Shown: piece after piece, positions 41,080 through 52,899 of the stretch | How the letters are laid out: each line of letters opens with the position of its first letter | How positions within the stretch are numbered: the first letter of the stretch is position 1 | Origin: Prochilodus magdalenae | Lineage: Eukaryota > Chordata > Actinopteri > Characiformes > Prochilodontidae | Direction: 5' to 3' | DNA: 64,000 bases | NCBI GenBank assembly: GCA_024036415.1 | Contig: JAMWET010005490.1 | Coordinates: forward strand, 165,494 to 229,493 | The notes under the pieces: generated by a model | The model's input: only the letters and a program-made list of their open reading frames with translations | Database searches by the model: none | What the model was told of the DNA's origin: nothing | Program-made: the position numbers and the translations under genes

Positions 41080-42282
41080 GTCTGATTGCTATCAGCCTGT
41101 AAGAAGTAATTCATAATGTTCTCAGAAAACAAAAATTCCGACACACATAAATCAAAACCATGAACCATGTGATTAAAATGCACTTAATGTGTTAAATTAG
41201 TAAATAAAGGCACATATTAATGCCTCACTGATCCGCATCCCGCACCGAATCCAAAAGCATCCATCCATACATACATACACACATCCGGGCGCTCCAGCAT
41301 AAGGAGGAAATGGACTGTATGTAAAAGCATCCCCCTTTATTATTTATAAGCCTCAGAAACGGACAATATAAGGCTTATATAAAGCACCACCTCTGAGATA
41401 TACACACCCCCAGCTGCTCCATCCCCACTCTACCTCTCCATCACCTGCGTCTGCCGCCCAGATAATCGCGGCCTGTGTACAGTCCCTATAGGGAACTTCC
41501 CATTCTTTCATGGGCTTCAACAACAACAGCACTGTGCAGCTCAACTCTAATCAGAACTATACTGTAGGAGGGCTCTAAACTTCAATCAGTACTTTGATCA
41601 ATATATCAATATAATACTTCATCAATACATCTGTGTTTCTAAGTGGAGATATTTTATTATGATAATGTTATTTAAACACGGCCATAACTTTTAAAAATAT
41701 GAGATATATGTGGATTATGATATGATTATAATGCCATTCTGACTATCTTTCAAGTATTTTTTAAAATTGTAACAATTCCCTCAATAGAATTTAATTTATT
41801 TTATAAATTTTATTATTGTATTATAAAACTGGGCCTTACTTGCAAACAAGTGATTGTGTTCAGTATACTGAATTGAACAGCTACAGAAATACTGGTCATA
41901 TCAGGCCTATTGCTAAAAAGATCAGGGTCAGGGTCTTGATTAGGACTCCATAGTTATTATAAATACCTTCTACTTATAAAACTCTAAAACCATCTATCAT
42001 GTGGGGTCTATAAGATGAAAAGTCTACACCAGAATTTTAAGACGTCAGTGCTTGGTCCCCGAAGATTGCCATTTCCGCTATAATGTCAATGACAGTAACT
42101 CTCATAACAGGACACTCCCAGCAAATCAGTGTGTTCCACCTCAGTTTAAACATGAAGTGACTGTATCAGTAGCAAATAAATAATTATGTAATATTTATTA
42201 ATAATTATTTTATTAATAATTATTTAATAAAATTATTTTATTTTATTTTATTATATTTAAATTGAATATAATTTTATTTAAA
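41080..42282. other. AT-rich sequence, nothing recognised
   Basis: No coding or repeat family recognised. (TTTA)/(TTAA)-type low complexity at 42170-42280. Confidence 0.5.
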
Positions 42283-43032
42283 GGGATGCAGCAAAATGAA
42301 CATTTTTGGTCGAAACCAAAACCGTTAAAATGTAACTTAAGCAAAACAAAAATACAGAATAATTTTTTATCACAGACTTGTTTAATTTTATCTTTTTTCC
42401 TATTGTATACATTAAATAGGCTCCATGTATTTTTGTCTTGTATTTTTTATTTAAGAAAAAAACTTAACTTATCATTTATCTATTTATTCAACACTGAACA
42501 TTTTTAACACCAGATGGTGCGTCCCAGCAGACACACCAACAAAGCACAACACTACTTAAATATATCAGTCCTGAAAACCCATCCCAGCCGTGGCTGCAGC
42601 ACCTCGCTCCTCGCTGGCTGCTGTTTTATCGCACTGTTACAAAATTTGAGTTTGTGTTGCAGTAAGGAGAATGCTGGCAGGCGCACCAAGAAAGAGTGCA
42701 AGCGAGATAAAGAGCGTGCATGTGAGAAGTTGCTGTCTGCCTCGCTGTAGCGGCTCTGTTCTGTTGTTTACACTGTTTAGGAGCTGGAAAGCGACAGCGT
42801 GCTCCAGTGTGACTAGCAGTGGAGAAATAAGGTGGTAAAGTGGATATTAGTCAAGAGCTTTGGCACTCTGGTTTCCACCTACATGTGGATACTACAAAAA
42901 AGGTAATGACATCATTAAAAACGTCAGTGTTACGTATAAAGTATTCAGTCTTTTCGCTTATTTGGTCTAACTCTAACTCTGCAATTTTCAGCCGAATAAT
43001 TCTGGGTTGCGGAACAGTCGGTGCATCCCTAA
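42283..43032. mobile_element. hAT-like MITE with gggatgca ends
   Basis: Left end aagggatgcagcaaaatgaa and right end cggtgcatccct form the terminal inverted repeats typical of fish hAT elements (AGGGRTGCACCGA type). Inside, ttttggtcgaaaccaaaacc and gccgaataattctgggttgc are subterminal. The 78-codon open frame at 42514-42750 shows no transposase motif. Mirror at 61062-61815. Confidence 0.7.
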
Positions 43033-43540
43033 AAAAAAAAAAATACTGTAATTTACTTATATTAACATTTTTATAGACACTACTAAGAAGTTATGTAATA
43101 AAGAAAACGTATACATTAAAATGAGTCCAGCCAGACTAAGACGAGCAGCAGTACCTGTTTTTTGAATTGATTTAAATTGTGGCAGATCATGTACTCCACA
43201 TATGTCAGTCTCCCATCAAATTGTCCATAATTTGGTCAAACAGAAAAGTGGACGGATCACAGCCACATTTTCCATTCTGGCTTTTAAGCCTTATAAAACA
43301 CGATTTGAAGAACTTCCATCTGTCATTACTGCAAGCCTATCCTGCTCACTATTTAGTCTTTGGTCTGCTAAGTCTAAACTTCGAACCTAAACTTTCTCTC
43401 CATTTTACAGACCAGTTTCAAGTTCAAGATCAGTTTCAACAGCCTTTATTATCATGTCAGGTACACAGCTGGTGAGTTTGGGGATCTGCCCGGAGTGAGT
43501 ACATGCTGTTTGGTGTCTGCAGGTTAAAGGAAACAATAGG
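43033..43540. other. unassigned sequence
   Basis: No motif recognised. The 98-codon open frame (43179-43475) resembles no family I know and is broken in the mirror arm. Confidence 0.5.
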
Positions 43541-44480
43541 GTTTGAAATTTAATGGGACCCTATGGGAGAAACGAGGGATGAGGGAAAAAAGGAAAAAAA
43601 GGGTCAGGCCTAAGTTGAATTCATGCTCCGGGGTCTGCCTATGTGAAACGGTATCTTTCGGTCAAACAGAAGCATGGTCCATTGGTGGGTGCTCTTCCAC
43701 CCCAGACTAATTATCAGGCATGCTAACATGGCCTTCTATGATTCTATAATTCTATACATAACTAGAAAAGTGCATTTCCTGAAGGAAACGCTGGATGGTT
43801 ACGCAGTGTGCTAAGTGAGAAACGAGGGATGAGTAAACGAGTGCGGGTCGGTATGACTGCAGATTAGTGTTTCGGGACCTGCCCTTAGTGAGTATGAGTA
43901 GTTTGGTGGTTCTCAGGCGAACGAAAGCATTACTGCTTGGTTTGGGTCAAAAATGACTGGGACTCTATGGGAGGAATGAGGGATGAACAAACAACAGATA
44001 GAAGAGTGTGGGTCAGTATGGCTGTGGATTAGTGCTTGGGGACCTCCCATTAGTGAGCATGTGAAGTCTGGTGGCTCTTGGGCGAAGATAAACAGCCGGC
44101 TTTGTGGGTCAAAAAATGACTGGGACTGTATGGGAGGAACGAGGGATGAATAAACAACAGATAGAGGAGTGCTGGTCAGTATGGCTGTGGATTAGTGCTT
44201 GGGGTCCTGCCCTTAGTGAGTATGTGAAGTTACTTGCCTCTAGGCTGAACAAAACAGCCGGCTTTAGAGGGGTCCAAAAATGAATGGGACTCTATGGGAG
44301 AAACGAGGGATGAATAAACGACAGATAGAGGAGTGCTGGTCAGTATGGCTGTGGATTAGTGCTTGGGGACCTGCCCTTAGTGTGTATGTGAAGTTGTGCG
44401 CCTCTAGGCTGAACAAAACAGCCGGCTTTAGAGGGGTCCAAAAATGACTGGGACTCTATGGGAGAAACGAGGGATGTGAA
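43541..44480. repeat. tandem repeat, unit about 165-170 bp
   Basis: gactctatgggag(g/a)aa recurs near 43952, 44118, 44283 and 44448, with weaker copies near 43548 and 43817. It shares the gggtcagtatg and gtgagtatgtg segments with the 173-bp repeat at 31061-31480. Mirror 59590-60560. Confidence 0.88.
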
Positions 44481-45554
44481 ACAAAAAGAAGAAACGAACG
44501 AGTGCGGGTCAATCAAACACTGGATTCCTGCTCGGGGATGCGGGCCGAACTAGTGTATCCGATTTGGTGTCTCTAGGTCGAGCGGGATTAGGTTAGATAG
44601 GCACATGTTTTTCGATCCTATTCATTCTCTATGGGAAAAAAATCCGGGAAAAATCCTTCCTACTCGGAATCCGTGCATCCAATCAAAAAGCTGTATACAA
44701 GCCTACTTCAGCATATCTGACCGGGCAATCTGGAGTCGGAACGGAGTTGATATCTCGAAAGCTGTCGAATAAATGGACCCTATCAATCCATTCAATAGTT
44801 CTTCCAGATACATCATCAAAAAGAAAGATGCTTAAGTGGAAGCCTGTAGAGTCTCTAAGATCACCAACAACATCCGTTTGGATGGGTGTCTAAGCTTTTG
44901 ACTGGTAGTGTATTTGAATAGTACAGTAAAATGACAGATCTGAAATTTAGGCTTTAGCTCGCGTGTCTGGCCTTACACCGTGTTCCTGGTTCTCTCGTTT
45001 GATTCGTTCAGCGCATTGTGTCAGTTACTGAGTCTCTTATTTATTATCACCTTCACTGCTATTGAAAGGCATCATGCACTTACACCATACCTCCTACCTC
45101 CAAGTCCCCCAGTAACCACAGAGAAATGATTTACTTAGACACCGAGGCTCCCTTCCAGACAAATCTCCAAAAGCAAACAGACTGATCAAAGATAATTGCA
45201 AAATTTCACCTCATTAATATTTCAAAGCCGTGTTTGGAGTCGACTACAAAAGCGCAAGTAGTATCTGTCCGGTGCTTGATTTTCCCTTATTAGTTATTTA
45301 TTCTTTATTTCTTTATTTATCCATTTTAATTTCTTTGCTCCGAGGGCTGCCGAGGAGCTGGTTTTTGTTCTTTGACGGCTTGCTTCGCGAACAGACCCTG
45401 CCTATAAACAGAGCCCATCGCCATTTGAGGTAACTATAAGTGGAACTTGGAAAAGAAGCCCCAGGCACATAATACAGAGGGCTTCAGATTCAGTGTGCTG
45501 CTTGATAAGCTCACCAGACAAAAATATGAGTCACCTGTGACGGAAACGCTCCTA
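44481..45554. other. unassigned repeat-derived sequence
   Basis: 44540-44800 continues with a conserved-looking dispersed block (atccgatttggtgtctctag; catccaatcaaaaagctgta). 44880-44915 carries the gtgtctaagcttttgactgg MITE end. Confidence 0.45.
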
Positions 45555-45975
45555 CTAGCGAGTAACACCTCCACAAGCACCAGCTGTGACGGGACTGGGC
45601 ATGGACTGGACAAGTTTCTGGATGTAGGCCACATCAAATTGGTCAGTTGGTTCAGATTTGGTGGATGCCTTTCTGGCACAGTTCCGAGGAGAATCCACTG
45701 TAGACTGGGATTTTAGCCACTGCTGGTAGACTCGTATGACTGTACGCTACATCCTTCACGCTATGGTCTTTGGCCACGCCCACATGCAGTCACTCCTTGT
45801 AGCCCGTCATTAACATCTGCTCTGGAGCGTTTCCCACACATGGCACAAGACATTCCCTGCACTGTAGCCCCTCTTCCCAATCTATGGATCCCGTCACTCA
45901 CTCCCCGCAGGTATTTATAGCTCCATCATCCTTGTGCAGCGCCATCTGCAGGAACCTGAAGTTACTACCACCTTA
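45555..45975 (-). mobile_element. Tc1-like family A fragment
   Basis: Same leader (ggtatttatagctccatcat on + as its reverse) and gttaacatctgctctggagc as 10520-10985. The helix-turn-helix is partly deleted (VKDVAYSHTS-like). Mirror 58075-58490. Confidence 0.7.
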
Positions 45976-46829
45976 AACACGCAAGGGGACTAATTAATGT
46001 CCAGGCAGCTTATTACCCTAATGCACTCAAACGCACATGCAGCACCACATATGTTGCATTAAATCTAGGTGAAAAATCTCAGGGCTCCGGCCTTTAAAGC
46101 ATGTGAGCTGACAGGGTAGCCCAGAGCGTTTGCTTAACTCTGCCAGGCTTCCCCGGTGAAAGCAATCAGTTTAATTATTTCATTAACCCAAACACACACA
46201 CACCCACGACTCATGACATATGCAGTGAAGAGTGGACGCAATCAGAGACGCATGATAAGTTTCAGCCGAGTGGAGGGACAGTTACATATCGGCCTCGGTG
46301 CGATGCAGGAGGGGGTGGCAGTTAATAGATGATCAGACAATGTCCTGACGCAGAAGGTGATTACTAGTCAGCTAGCGAAGGCACACAGAGCCGCCTGGAT
46401 CAATAGCTGTTAGTGCAAATCTCCCAAGCAGCTGGCACTGGCCACTACCTGAGGACATGTTGGAGCAGTTCATAGCCCTTACTGATTCAGTATAAACCAA
46501 TCTGTGTTTTGATTAGCAGTGGGTGGGAACTGGTTTCTGAGGATATCATCACTAGGGGTCTTTCGGAGGTCAGAAAGGTCACAGGCTCTGAATATGGGCG
46601 ACGACTAGTTTGAACTATGGTAGCAACTAAGGTAAGTTAGAAATGTAAAACAGGGCCTGTGATTTTGGACCGGGTTACTGAAGGAGTCACTGCAAAAGTG
46701 ATACGAGGTCAAATACAACCATCATTAACAAAAATAGCTGCACCCAGAACGTATTCAACCAAACAGGGATGAAACATGGTGTGTAGGTTTGACATCATGA
46801 GACATGATTGAGGTTTCAGGCTCAGCCAC
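45976..46829. other. unassigned sequence
   Basis: No family recognised. It appears single-copy apart from its mirror at 57211-58074. Confidence 0.5.
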
Positions 46830-47345
46830 ACATGTGATACGAGCGAGCAGTGGGGTCCTCCATGAGTCATCCTGTTAGCACAGCACCATTGGCAGACAGT
46901 TGCACCACAGACCACTACGACGCCTGTCCTCAACACCACGTCACCATCACCAAAGACTGCAGTGGTGTCGTACCAGACTTTCATGGAGTGACTCAGAATG
47001 GCAGCGGGTCATCTTCAGTGATGAGTCCCGCTTTAGTCTCGGCGGAGACGCTATGTGTGGAGGCACCGTGGTCAGCACCAAGACGAATGGTTTGTTGTCA
47101 CACGTCCAGAAGACCTGGTGTCCCTCCACCCCCACCCCTACCGCACCATCTGCAGGAACTGTGTGAGGATGTTCAAGCTGCATGAGATGGATTATCACAG
47201 GACACCAAATTAGGATAACCTCTACAGCTCCATGACCGAGACGTCTTGGGCGCGTTGGGTTAGCAAACACAGCAGCCCGACGCCATACTGAGAGACAGAC
47301 TTCTGTATGTGTAGCTCAATAAATATTGATCATATCAGTCTAAAT
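46830..47345 (+). mobile_element. Tc1-like family B, internally deleted
   Basis: DCSGVVPDFHGVTQNGSGSS-frame and overlapping SDESRFSLGGDAMCGGTVV, then LQELCEDVQAAWD. The RIRVWRHRG segment is itself shortened. The 111-codon open frame (46850-47185) reads identically in the mirror at 57185-56850. Confidence 0.82.
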
Positions 47346-47749
47346 TTATCATCAGTTATTGATCCTGGTCACCTTAATCCTCCTTCCCAACAGCACCGCC
47401 CTCCCACACCTCCTTCTGGGTGCAGCTGTGCCTTTGAGGACGGCTGTGTACAGCCCCTGAACTGAGGGTGACTGAGGGATGTAATGAGTTTGTGTACTGA
47501 AATCCATAATATCAAACAAGTCGATCGAGCCTGTATCCATCCCACGACGGGCCCTCCCATCCGTGTCCCTCCGGTCACCATGTAAAGATGTCATTGGGAA
47601 AAATGCGCCAGTAAAGATGAAACTTTAATCAAAACAGTGAGTCATCTCAAATCATCCCACTTGTAGTCTTGGCATGTTTTACCAGCCAACTTTTTAAAGA
47701 AGGTGTTTTTTCGCTCAATATCATCAGCCATCCTTCAGGTAAAACACCG
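47346..47749. other. unassigned sequence
   Basis: Contains aggaaggaggattaaggtg on the minus strand, similar to sequences flanking other family B copies (13890, 16745), so probably an old insertion context. Confidence 0.4.
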
Positions 47750-48010
47750 CACTCATGTCAGGCAATTTTTTCCGAACTCCCATACCCAAAACTGCAGTTG
47801 TGAAGCCTCTCTTAGAAAAAAAAACATCTAGGAGAAACTCTTTTATGTAATTACAGACCAGGTTCAAATCCACCCATCATCAGAAACATTACTGAGAAAA
47901 TGGTCCTCAAGCGATTCACTGGCTTTCTATCCTTAATCGTCCTTAGCCGTCTAGACAAATTTCAGTCAGCACTCTGGCTGTAGTAATCATAGTACTTAGA
48001 CAGCTCTAAC
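47750..48010 (+). mobile_element. LINE (L2/Rex type) RT fragment, motif-0 region
   Basis: The plus strand gives AVVKPLLEKK, then NYRPGSNPPIIRNI-like and DKFQSAL-like pieces, aligning to VVKPLLKKxxLDPxxxxNYRPISNLPFLSKxxEK...FQSGFR of L2-type reverse transcriptases. Mirror 56080-56320. Confidence 0.65.
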
Positions 48011-48189
48011 TAGGGCAACTACTCCGACATGCCAAACGTCACGTGATATCAATATGCAAACTGATTCTGACGCGGTGTTCCCTCAGGGAAAAGACCTGAG
48101 AACGCCCACACCTGTTTAAGTTGTGAGGTGTTGTCCTGTGAGTGGCCAGCGTGCGGGGCATTTACAGTTCTTCAATCCTCAGTGTCACA

Positions 48190-48845
48190 TGACCGCCCAT
48201 GGGTACTTAATTGAGAGCAGTGGCCTGGGGTGTCTTGTATGAACAGATAAGCGACTGTGGCAGAAATCACATCCACATTAAATGCAGGAGCCCCCACACG
48301 CATATCCTGCATCTCAGTGCTGGCTCTTTAGCTTCTATGGGATACAGGAGCAGAAGACGCACCAGAGTGCCACTGTTGACACCACCGCACCTGACACAGC
48401 CCCTCACTTGGGTTTGTGAGGTTGCTAACCAGACCCTAGAGGACTGGCAACATGTGCCATAGTCTGATGGGTCACGGCACCAGTTGTTTTGGGCTGATGG
48501 TAGGGTTTGTGTAGGTGCAGACCCGATGAAGCCATGGATCCCAGTTGTCAACAGTGCACTGTGCAGGCTTGAGGTGGTTCCATACTGGTGTGGGGCATGT
48601 TTTTATGGCATGGGTTGGGTCCACTCGTCCACCTTAACACGTCACTGACCCTCTACTTTTTTCTGCTTGGTGACCATTTAAAGACCATCCTGGACTTCAT
48701 GCACTCCCACAATGATGGGAACCCTATCAGGCCTGAGTTGTCCAGAATAAGTTTGAAAGCATTTTTGAGAGTTCTGGCAAATGGTGTGGCCTGCAGGTTT
48801 GCCCAACGGCTCAAAATCAGTCTGACAATCTATTATCATGGTGTT
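48190..48845 (+). mobile_element. Tc1-like family C transposase remnant
   Basis: Reads, across frames, YRSRRRTRVPLL, SDGSRHQLFWADGRVCVGAD, then LEVVPYWCGACF/MWGMFLWHGLGPLVHLNTSL and GDHLKTILDFMHSHNDG, matching the SDES.F.L..ADGRVRVW and GGSVMVWG parts of a common fish Tc1 transposase. Stops and frame shifts; the third catalytic residue region is absent. Mirror 55205-55870. Confidence 0.75.
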
Positions 48846-49023
48846 AAGGGCAGTCATCGTAACGGTCTGCATGCATGTAGTCCTGCGTGGTGCAGCCGTC
48901 TGTCAATGGTGCTGCACTAACAGGATGACACATGGAGGACACCACTGCTCGCTGGATGTCTGTAATGGTGGCTGTTGGGTCGGTCAGGTACAGAGATAAG
49001 ACCTGTCCTTGCTTATGTCACAG

Positions 49024-49055
<32 letters not shown>

Positions 49056-49150
49056 GGGTCGAGTGTGCAACTTGACTCATTAGCATGCCTCACAATGTCA
49101 AACCCACCCACCAAGTTTCATTCCTGTGGGTCGATTCCTTCTGGGTGAAG
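48846..49150 (-). mobile_element. Tc1-like family B fragment with 28-base T run
   Basis: The N-terminal-side part of family B (acaggatgacacatggagga; ggtcggtcaggtacagagat) is broken by a 28-base T run at 49028-49055 that is absent from the mirror near 55010. Confidence 0.75.
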
Positions 49151-49420
49151 CTATTTTGCAGCTTCTCACTTTGAAGTTGTACATTTAAAAAAAAGTGAAG
49201 TGTGGAAGAAAGTAGTGGGTATTGTTGGTGAGACTGGTCATTCGATAACTAGCTAAGTTAGCCAGCATGCTAAGCAGCCAATACAGTTAGCCACAAATGT
49301 TAGGTTTCCATAGGAATGAGTTCATTCAGAACTAGCTAGCTTTCCTGGGTCTTTCTACACACCCGACAATGCAAGCTACCTCGTACACACCCATAAGGGA
49401 CAAACATATTGACATTGCAT

Positions 49421-49625
49421 TGATGGCACTTAGCTGACGCTCTTATACAGAGTGACTTACAAGGTTAATCATATTACAGGTGGGTCAATGTAGTGTTGGG
49501 AGTCTTGCCCAAGGACTCTTATTGGTGTAAGCCCAGCAAACAGTCACCCAGACCGGGGATTTATACCCCAGTCTCCCACATGTGGCGGGTAGCGGTGTTA
49601 TCTGCTGAGCTACACCAACCACATA
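49421..49625 (-). mobile_element. tRNA-type SINE with L2-like tail
   Basis: Same family as 14684-14888; on the minus strand tggtgtagctcagcagataa (box A) and cccggtctgggtgactg. Mirror 54409-54613. Confidence 0.78.
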
Positions 49626-50399
49626 TGTGACTTGTCACTGCTAGTATGAAACGCAGTGTGCTGTGGTCACTGGTGAGCTTCATTCAGACTTCCAGGACTC
49701 TCATTTTCATTACTTCATAAGGACTCTACAGTGTATCGGATATTTGCACCTTCAATTTTGCATACAACTGTCATTTCTCATCTTTTAATATTGCATCTGG
49801 GCTTTTTTTTTGATGCTATCTTGGCTATCTGTTGTGAGCCAAAGGAGGATGGGTTCCCCTTTAGAGTCGTGGCTCCTTTTGAGGGTTCTTCCTCTAGCTT
49901 CGGAGGCTGTATTTCCTTGTCCCTTCTTTGGAGCTTGGAGCCGGATTCTCGGTAAAGCTGCTTTGGTGACATCTGTTGTAAAAGTTTGAGTTCAAGTTTC
50001 AAGTTTATTTGTCATTTGCATTGAAATGCTTTGTGCTGAGACTCCTGGTCTGACTCAGCTTGACTTGATCAGACAGTGATTATGTTCAGTGGTGGCACCA
50101 ACTCCCACAGCTCGTTCAGAGCATCTCATGGTGGCATGTACTACAGTGGTGAACCGATTTGGTTTCCAAGGTGATTCTGACACTAAATTCATCATTTCCT
50201 TTAAATCAGTGCGGTTGGATCTTTTACTTCTCCTTTCGCCACGTTTTGCCGCATGTATCGCCTGTTTGAACGCAGCCTTGTGGGGCCCTGCTTTTAGGGT
50301 TTTCAGTATATAATGATTGCCTTTCAATGAGCATGCATGGCTTGAAAGTACCGTATGGTGGAAGCAATTAGAGCTATGGGCTTGATCTAATTTCACAGT
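49626..50399. other. unassigned sequence, likely LINE 3'-end-like
   Basis: 49870-50050 contains ggagccggattctcggtaaa, then ctttggtgacatctgttgta and gttcaagtttcaagtttatt, resembling L2-type 3' ends. The remainder is unassigned. Confidence 0.4.
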
Positions 50400-51180
50400 G
50401 GATTGTATTCAAACTCTGACAGGAATTGTTTTTCAGTGAAGAGGTCAGGGGACGTGAAAACAATTTAATAGATGTTTTGTTTTTTCATTTTGGCACAAAT
50501 TCAGCATGCTCCCTGTTACGGAAAAGCAATGTCATACGTATAGTGCATTTCACATTTATCACTGTAGTGATTGCAATTTCCGTTTCTATTCCTATATTTA
50601 TTCAAATTTTAGGAAAAATGTTTGTTCCTACTACTTCTCGATCTCAGTGAGGTCTTCGATTACTGTCAATCATTTGATCAAGAAGACTTGGGAACAGAGT
50701 TGGCCTTCCAGGAACCTGTGCTGAATTGTGCTACCTGCAAGGAAGGAACTGCTTTGTAGAATTAGAGATTGTGCCCAGGGTTCAATCCTTGGGCCACTTT
50801 AATTAATTTTATCCATGCTCCCTCCTATTGGCCGAATCCTTCAAGGACTATTGGTTATCATAGCCACAGCTATGGAGATGCTACTCAGAGATACTTTACT
50901 CACTTGGCAAGTGCCTTGAGCATATTGCTAAAATGGACAGTGACAAAGTTGAATAAAAGATAAAACCAAGGACGATCTTATTTGACTTTAGATTAAAATC
51001 TAAAGAACGGGTACATAGGCTTGGGGTTACTAATGGACTCTGATCGCAGTTACTCAACCATTTATCACACCCTAAGAACATCAACGAGATGGAGATTCTC
51101 AGACTAAAACCAAACTCCATCATGCCTTTATTTCTAGCAGGACTGGTCACTGTAATACTCCCGTACCTAAACCAGCTTCA
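50400..51180 (+). mobile_element. LINE (L2/Rex type) reverse transcriptase core remnant
   Basis: Across frames it gives VLLLLDLSEVFDTVN (RT motif A, family form LLDLSAAFDTVDH; in-frame in the mirror at 53386-53420), then a GVPQGSVLGPLLF-like CPGFNPWATLI piece and SYHSHSYGDATQRYFTH (family form SYADDTQLY; the catalytic D pair is lost). Inactive. Mirror 52900-53680. Confidence 0.75.
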
Positions 51181-51299
51181 GTTGATTACGGCTGCCAGTT
51201 TTTCACTAGGAGAACCCGGGTTCAAATTTAGGTACAATTTAATGTATAAGAAATGTACTTAAAAAAACCCTCTGGTTAAAAGGATCATTGCACACGGAA

Positions 51300-52035
51300 G
51301 GAAGCGCCAGGCCGACATGTTCGCCAATGCAACACGCCAGCATGGAGCTGTAGAGGTTTCCTAATTGGTGTCCTGTGATAATCCATCCCATGCAGCCTAA
51401 ACATCCTCACACAGTTCCTGCAGATGGTGCGGTAAGGGTGGAGGTGGAGTGACACCAGGCCTTCTGGGACGTGTGACAAAAAACGCTTATCTTGGTGCTG
51501 ACCACGGTTCCTCCACAAACGGATTCAGGGTTGTCTCCACCAAGATGAAAGCGGGACTCGTCACTGAAGATGACTCCCTGCCATTCTGAGTCACTCCATG
51601 ACAGTCTGGTACGACGCCACTGCAGTCTTTGGTGACGGTGATGTGGTGGTTTAAGGACAGTCGTGGTAAACGGTCTGTGTGCATGTAGTCCTGCGTGGTG
51701 CAGACCGTTGCCAATGGTGCTGCACTTACAGGATGCATCATTGGAGTGCGCTGGATGTCCCAAGCTTGGCTGTTGGGGTCAGTCTGCATGTCCGACAATA
51801 AATTGGTTCTCTCTCTCTGTTGTTTGTGTGGGTCTGACCAGATCCTTCATGTCATTGGTGTGTGCCAGCCAACAACATGCTAAGGTATTCCCCGCATGGC
51901 CAGAATGCCACACAATACGTCAATACGACCATCCCACTCATTTCCGGTCCAGCTCTAAGATGGCGAACCCTCTCCAACTCCTCCAGCTTGCTTCGAATTG
52001 ATCCTTAAACTCGCTTCTCTGAGGCTGGTGAAGGA
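51300..52035 (-). mobile_element. Tc1-like family B, longest copy (includes N-terminal region)
   Basis: Adjoins the palindrome centre. Beyond the usual deleted body it keeps a 5' part: leader, then EQLEELERGRILELRKVGWS (helix-turn-helix N-terminus, best read in the mirror), and TNLLSDMQTDP. The body still has the shared central deletion. The mirror copy 52057-52770 is in head-to-head orientation. Confidence 0.8.
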
Positions 52036-52066
52036 CGCTACAATGGTAGCGTCCTTCACCAGCCTC
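52021..52066. repeat. palindrome centre, 21-bp perfect stem with 4-base loop
   Basis: gaggctggtgaaggacgcta plus c (52021-52041) pairs perfectly with 52046-52066, loop aatg (52042-52045). Arms continue beyond with the first differences at cttaaactc versus cttaactc. Confidence 0.97.
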
Positions 52067-52770
52067 AGAGAAGCGAGTTAAGGATCAATTCGAGCAGCTG
52101 GAGGAGTTGGAGAGGGGTCGCATCTTAGAGCTCCGGAAAGTGGGATGGTCGTATTGACGTATTGTGTGGCATTCTGGCCATGCGGGGACTACCTTAGCAT
52201 GTTGTTGGCGGGCACACACCAATGACATGAAGGATCTGGGAGACCCACACAAACAACAGAGAGAGAGAACCAATTTATTGTCGGACATGCAGACTGACCC
52301 AACAGCCAAGCTTGGGGACATCCAGCGCACTCCATGAGGCATCCTGTAAGTGCAGCACCATTGGCAGACGGCTGCACCACGCAGGACTACATGCACACAG
52401 ACCGTTACCACGACTGTCCTTAACACCACATCACCGTCACCAAAGACTGCAGTGGTGTCGTACCAGACTGTCATGGAGTGACTCAGAATGGCAGGGGGTC
52501 ATCTTCAGTGACGAGTCCCGCTTTAGTCTTGGTGGAGACGCCCAACGAATCCGTGTGTGGAGGCACCGTGGTCAGCACCAAGATAAGCGGTTTGTTGTCA
52601 CACGTCCAGAAGGCCTGGTGTCACTCCACCTCCACCCTTACCGCACCATCTGCAGGAACTGTGTGAGGATGTTTAGGCTGCATGGGATGGATTATCACAG
52701 GACACCATTAGGAACCTCTACAGCTCCATGCTGGCGTGTTGCATTGGCGAACATGTCGGCCTGGCGGCTT
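52057..52770 (+). mobile_element. Tc1-like family B, mirror of 51300-52035
   Basis: Contains QLEELERGRILELRKVGWS at about 52100-52160, SDESRFSLGGDAQRIRVWRH and RGQHQDKRFVVTRPEGLVSL. This is the best single read of the family's coding content. The second and third catalytic residues are missing because of the internal deletion. Confidence 0.82.
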
Positions 52771-52899
52771 CCTTCCGTGTGCAATGATCCTTTTAACACA
52801 GAGTGTTTTTTTAAGTACATTTCTTATACATTAAATTGTACCTAAATTGAACCCGGGTTCTCCTAGTGAAAAAACTGGCAGCCGTAATCAACTGAAGCT

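Larger units (their letters stand above)
40136..52041 (+). repeat. left arm of a giant palindrome
   Basis: Every recognisable block recurs inverted in 52046-64000. Pairs: start (ctcactgtaccacaccca) with the window end; GA tract 40660-41065 with CT tract 63055-63470; hAT-like MITE 42283-43032 with 61062-61815; family B 46830-47345 with 56695-57210; SINE 49421-49625 with 54409-54613; LINE RT 50400-51160 with 52920-53680. The arm may extend left of 40136 if the right arm continues past the window. Confidence 0.95.

Noticed and set aside
42514..42750. 78-codon frame as a hAT transposase domain
   Set aside because: Lies within a MITE with hAT-like ends but shows no transposase motif; the mirror copy is frame-shifted.
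43179..43475. 98-codon frame (MADHVLHICQSPIK start) as a host gene
   Set aside because: No recognisable family, no splice context, and the mirror copy (60914-60534) is in a changed frame.
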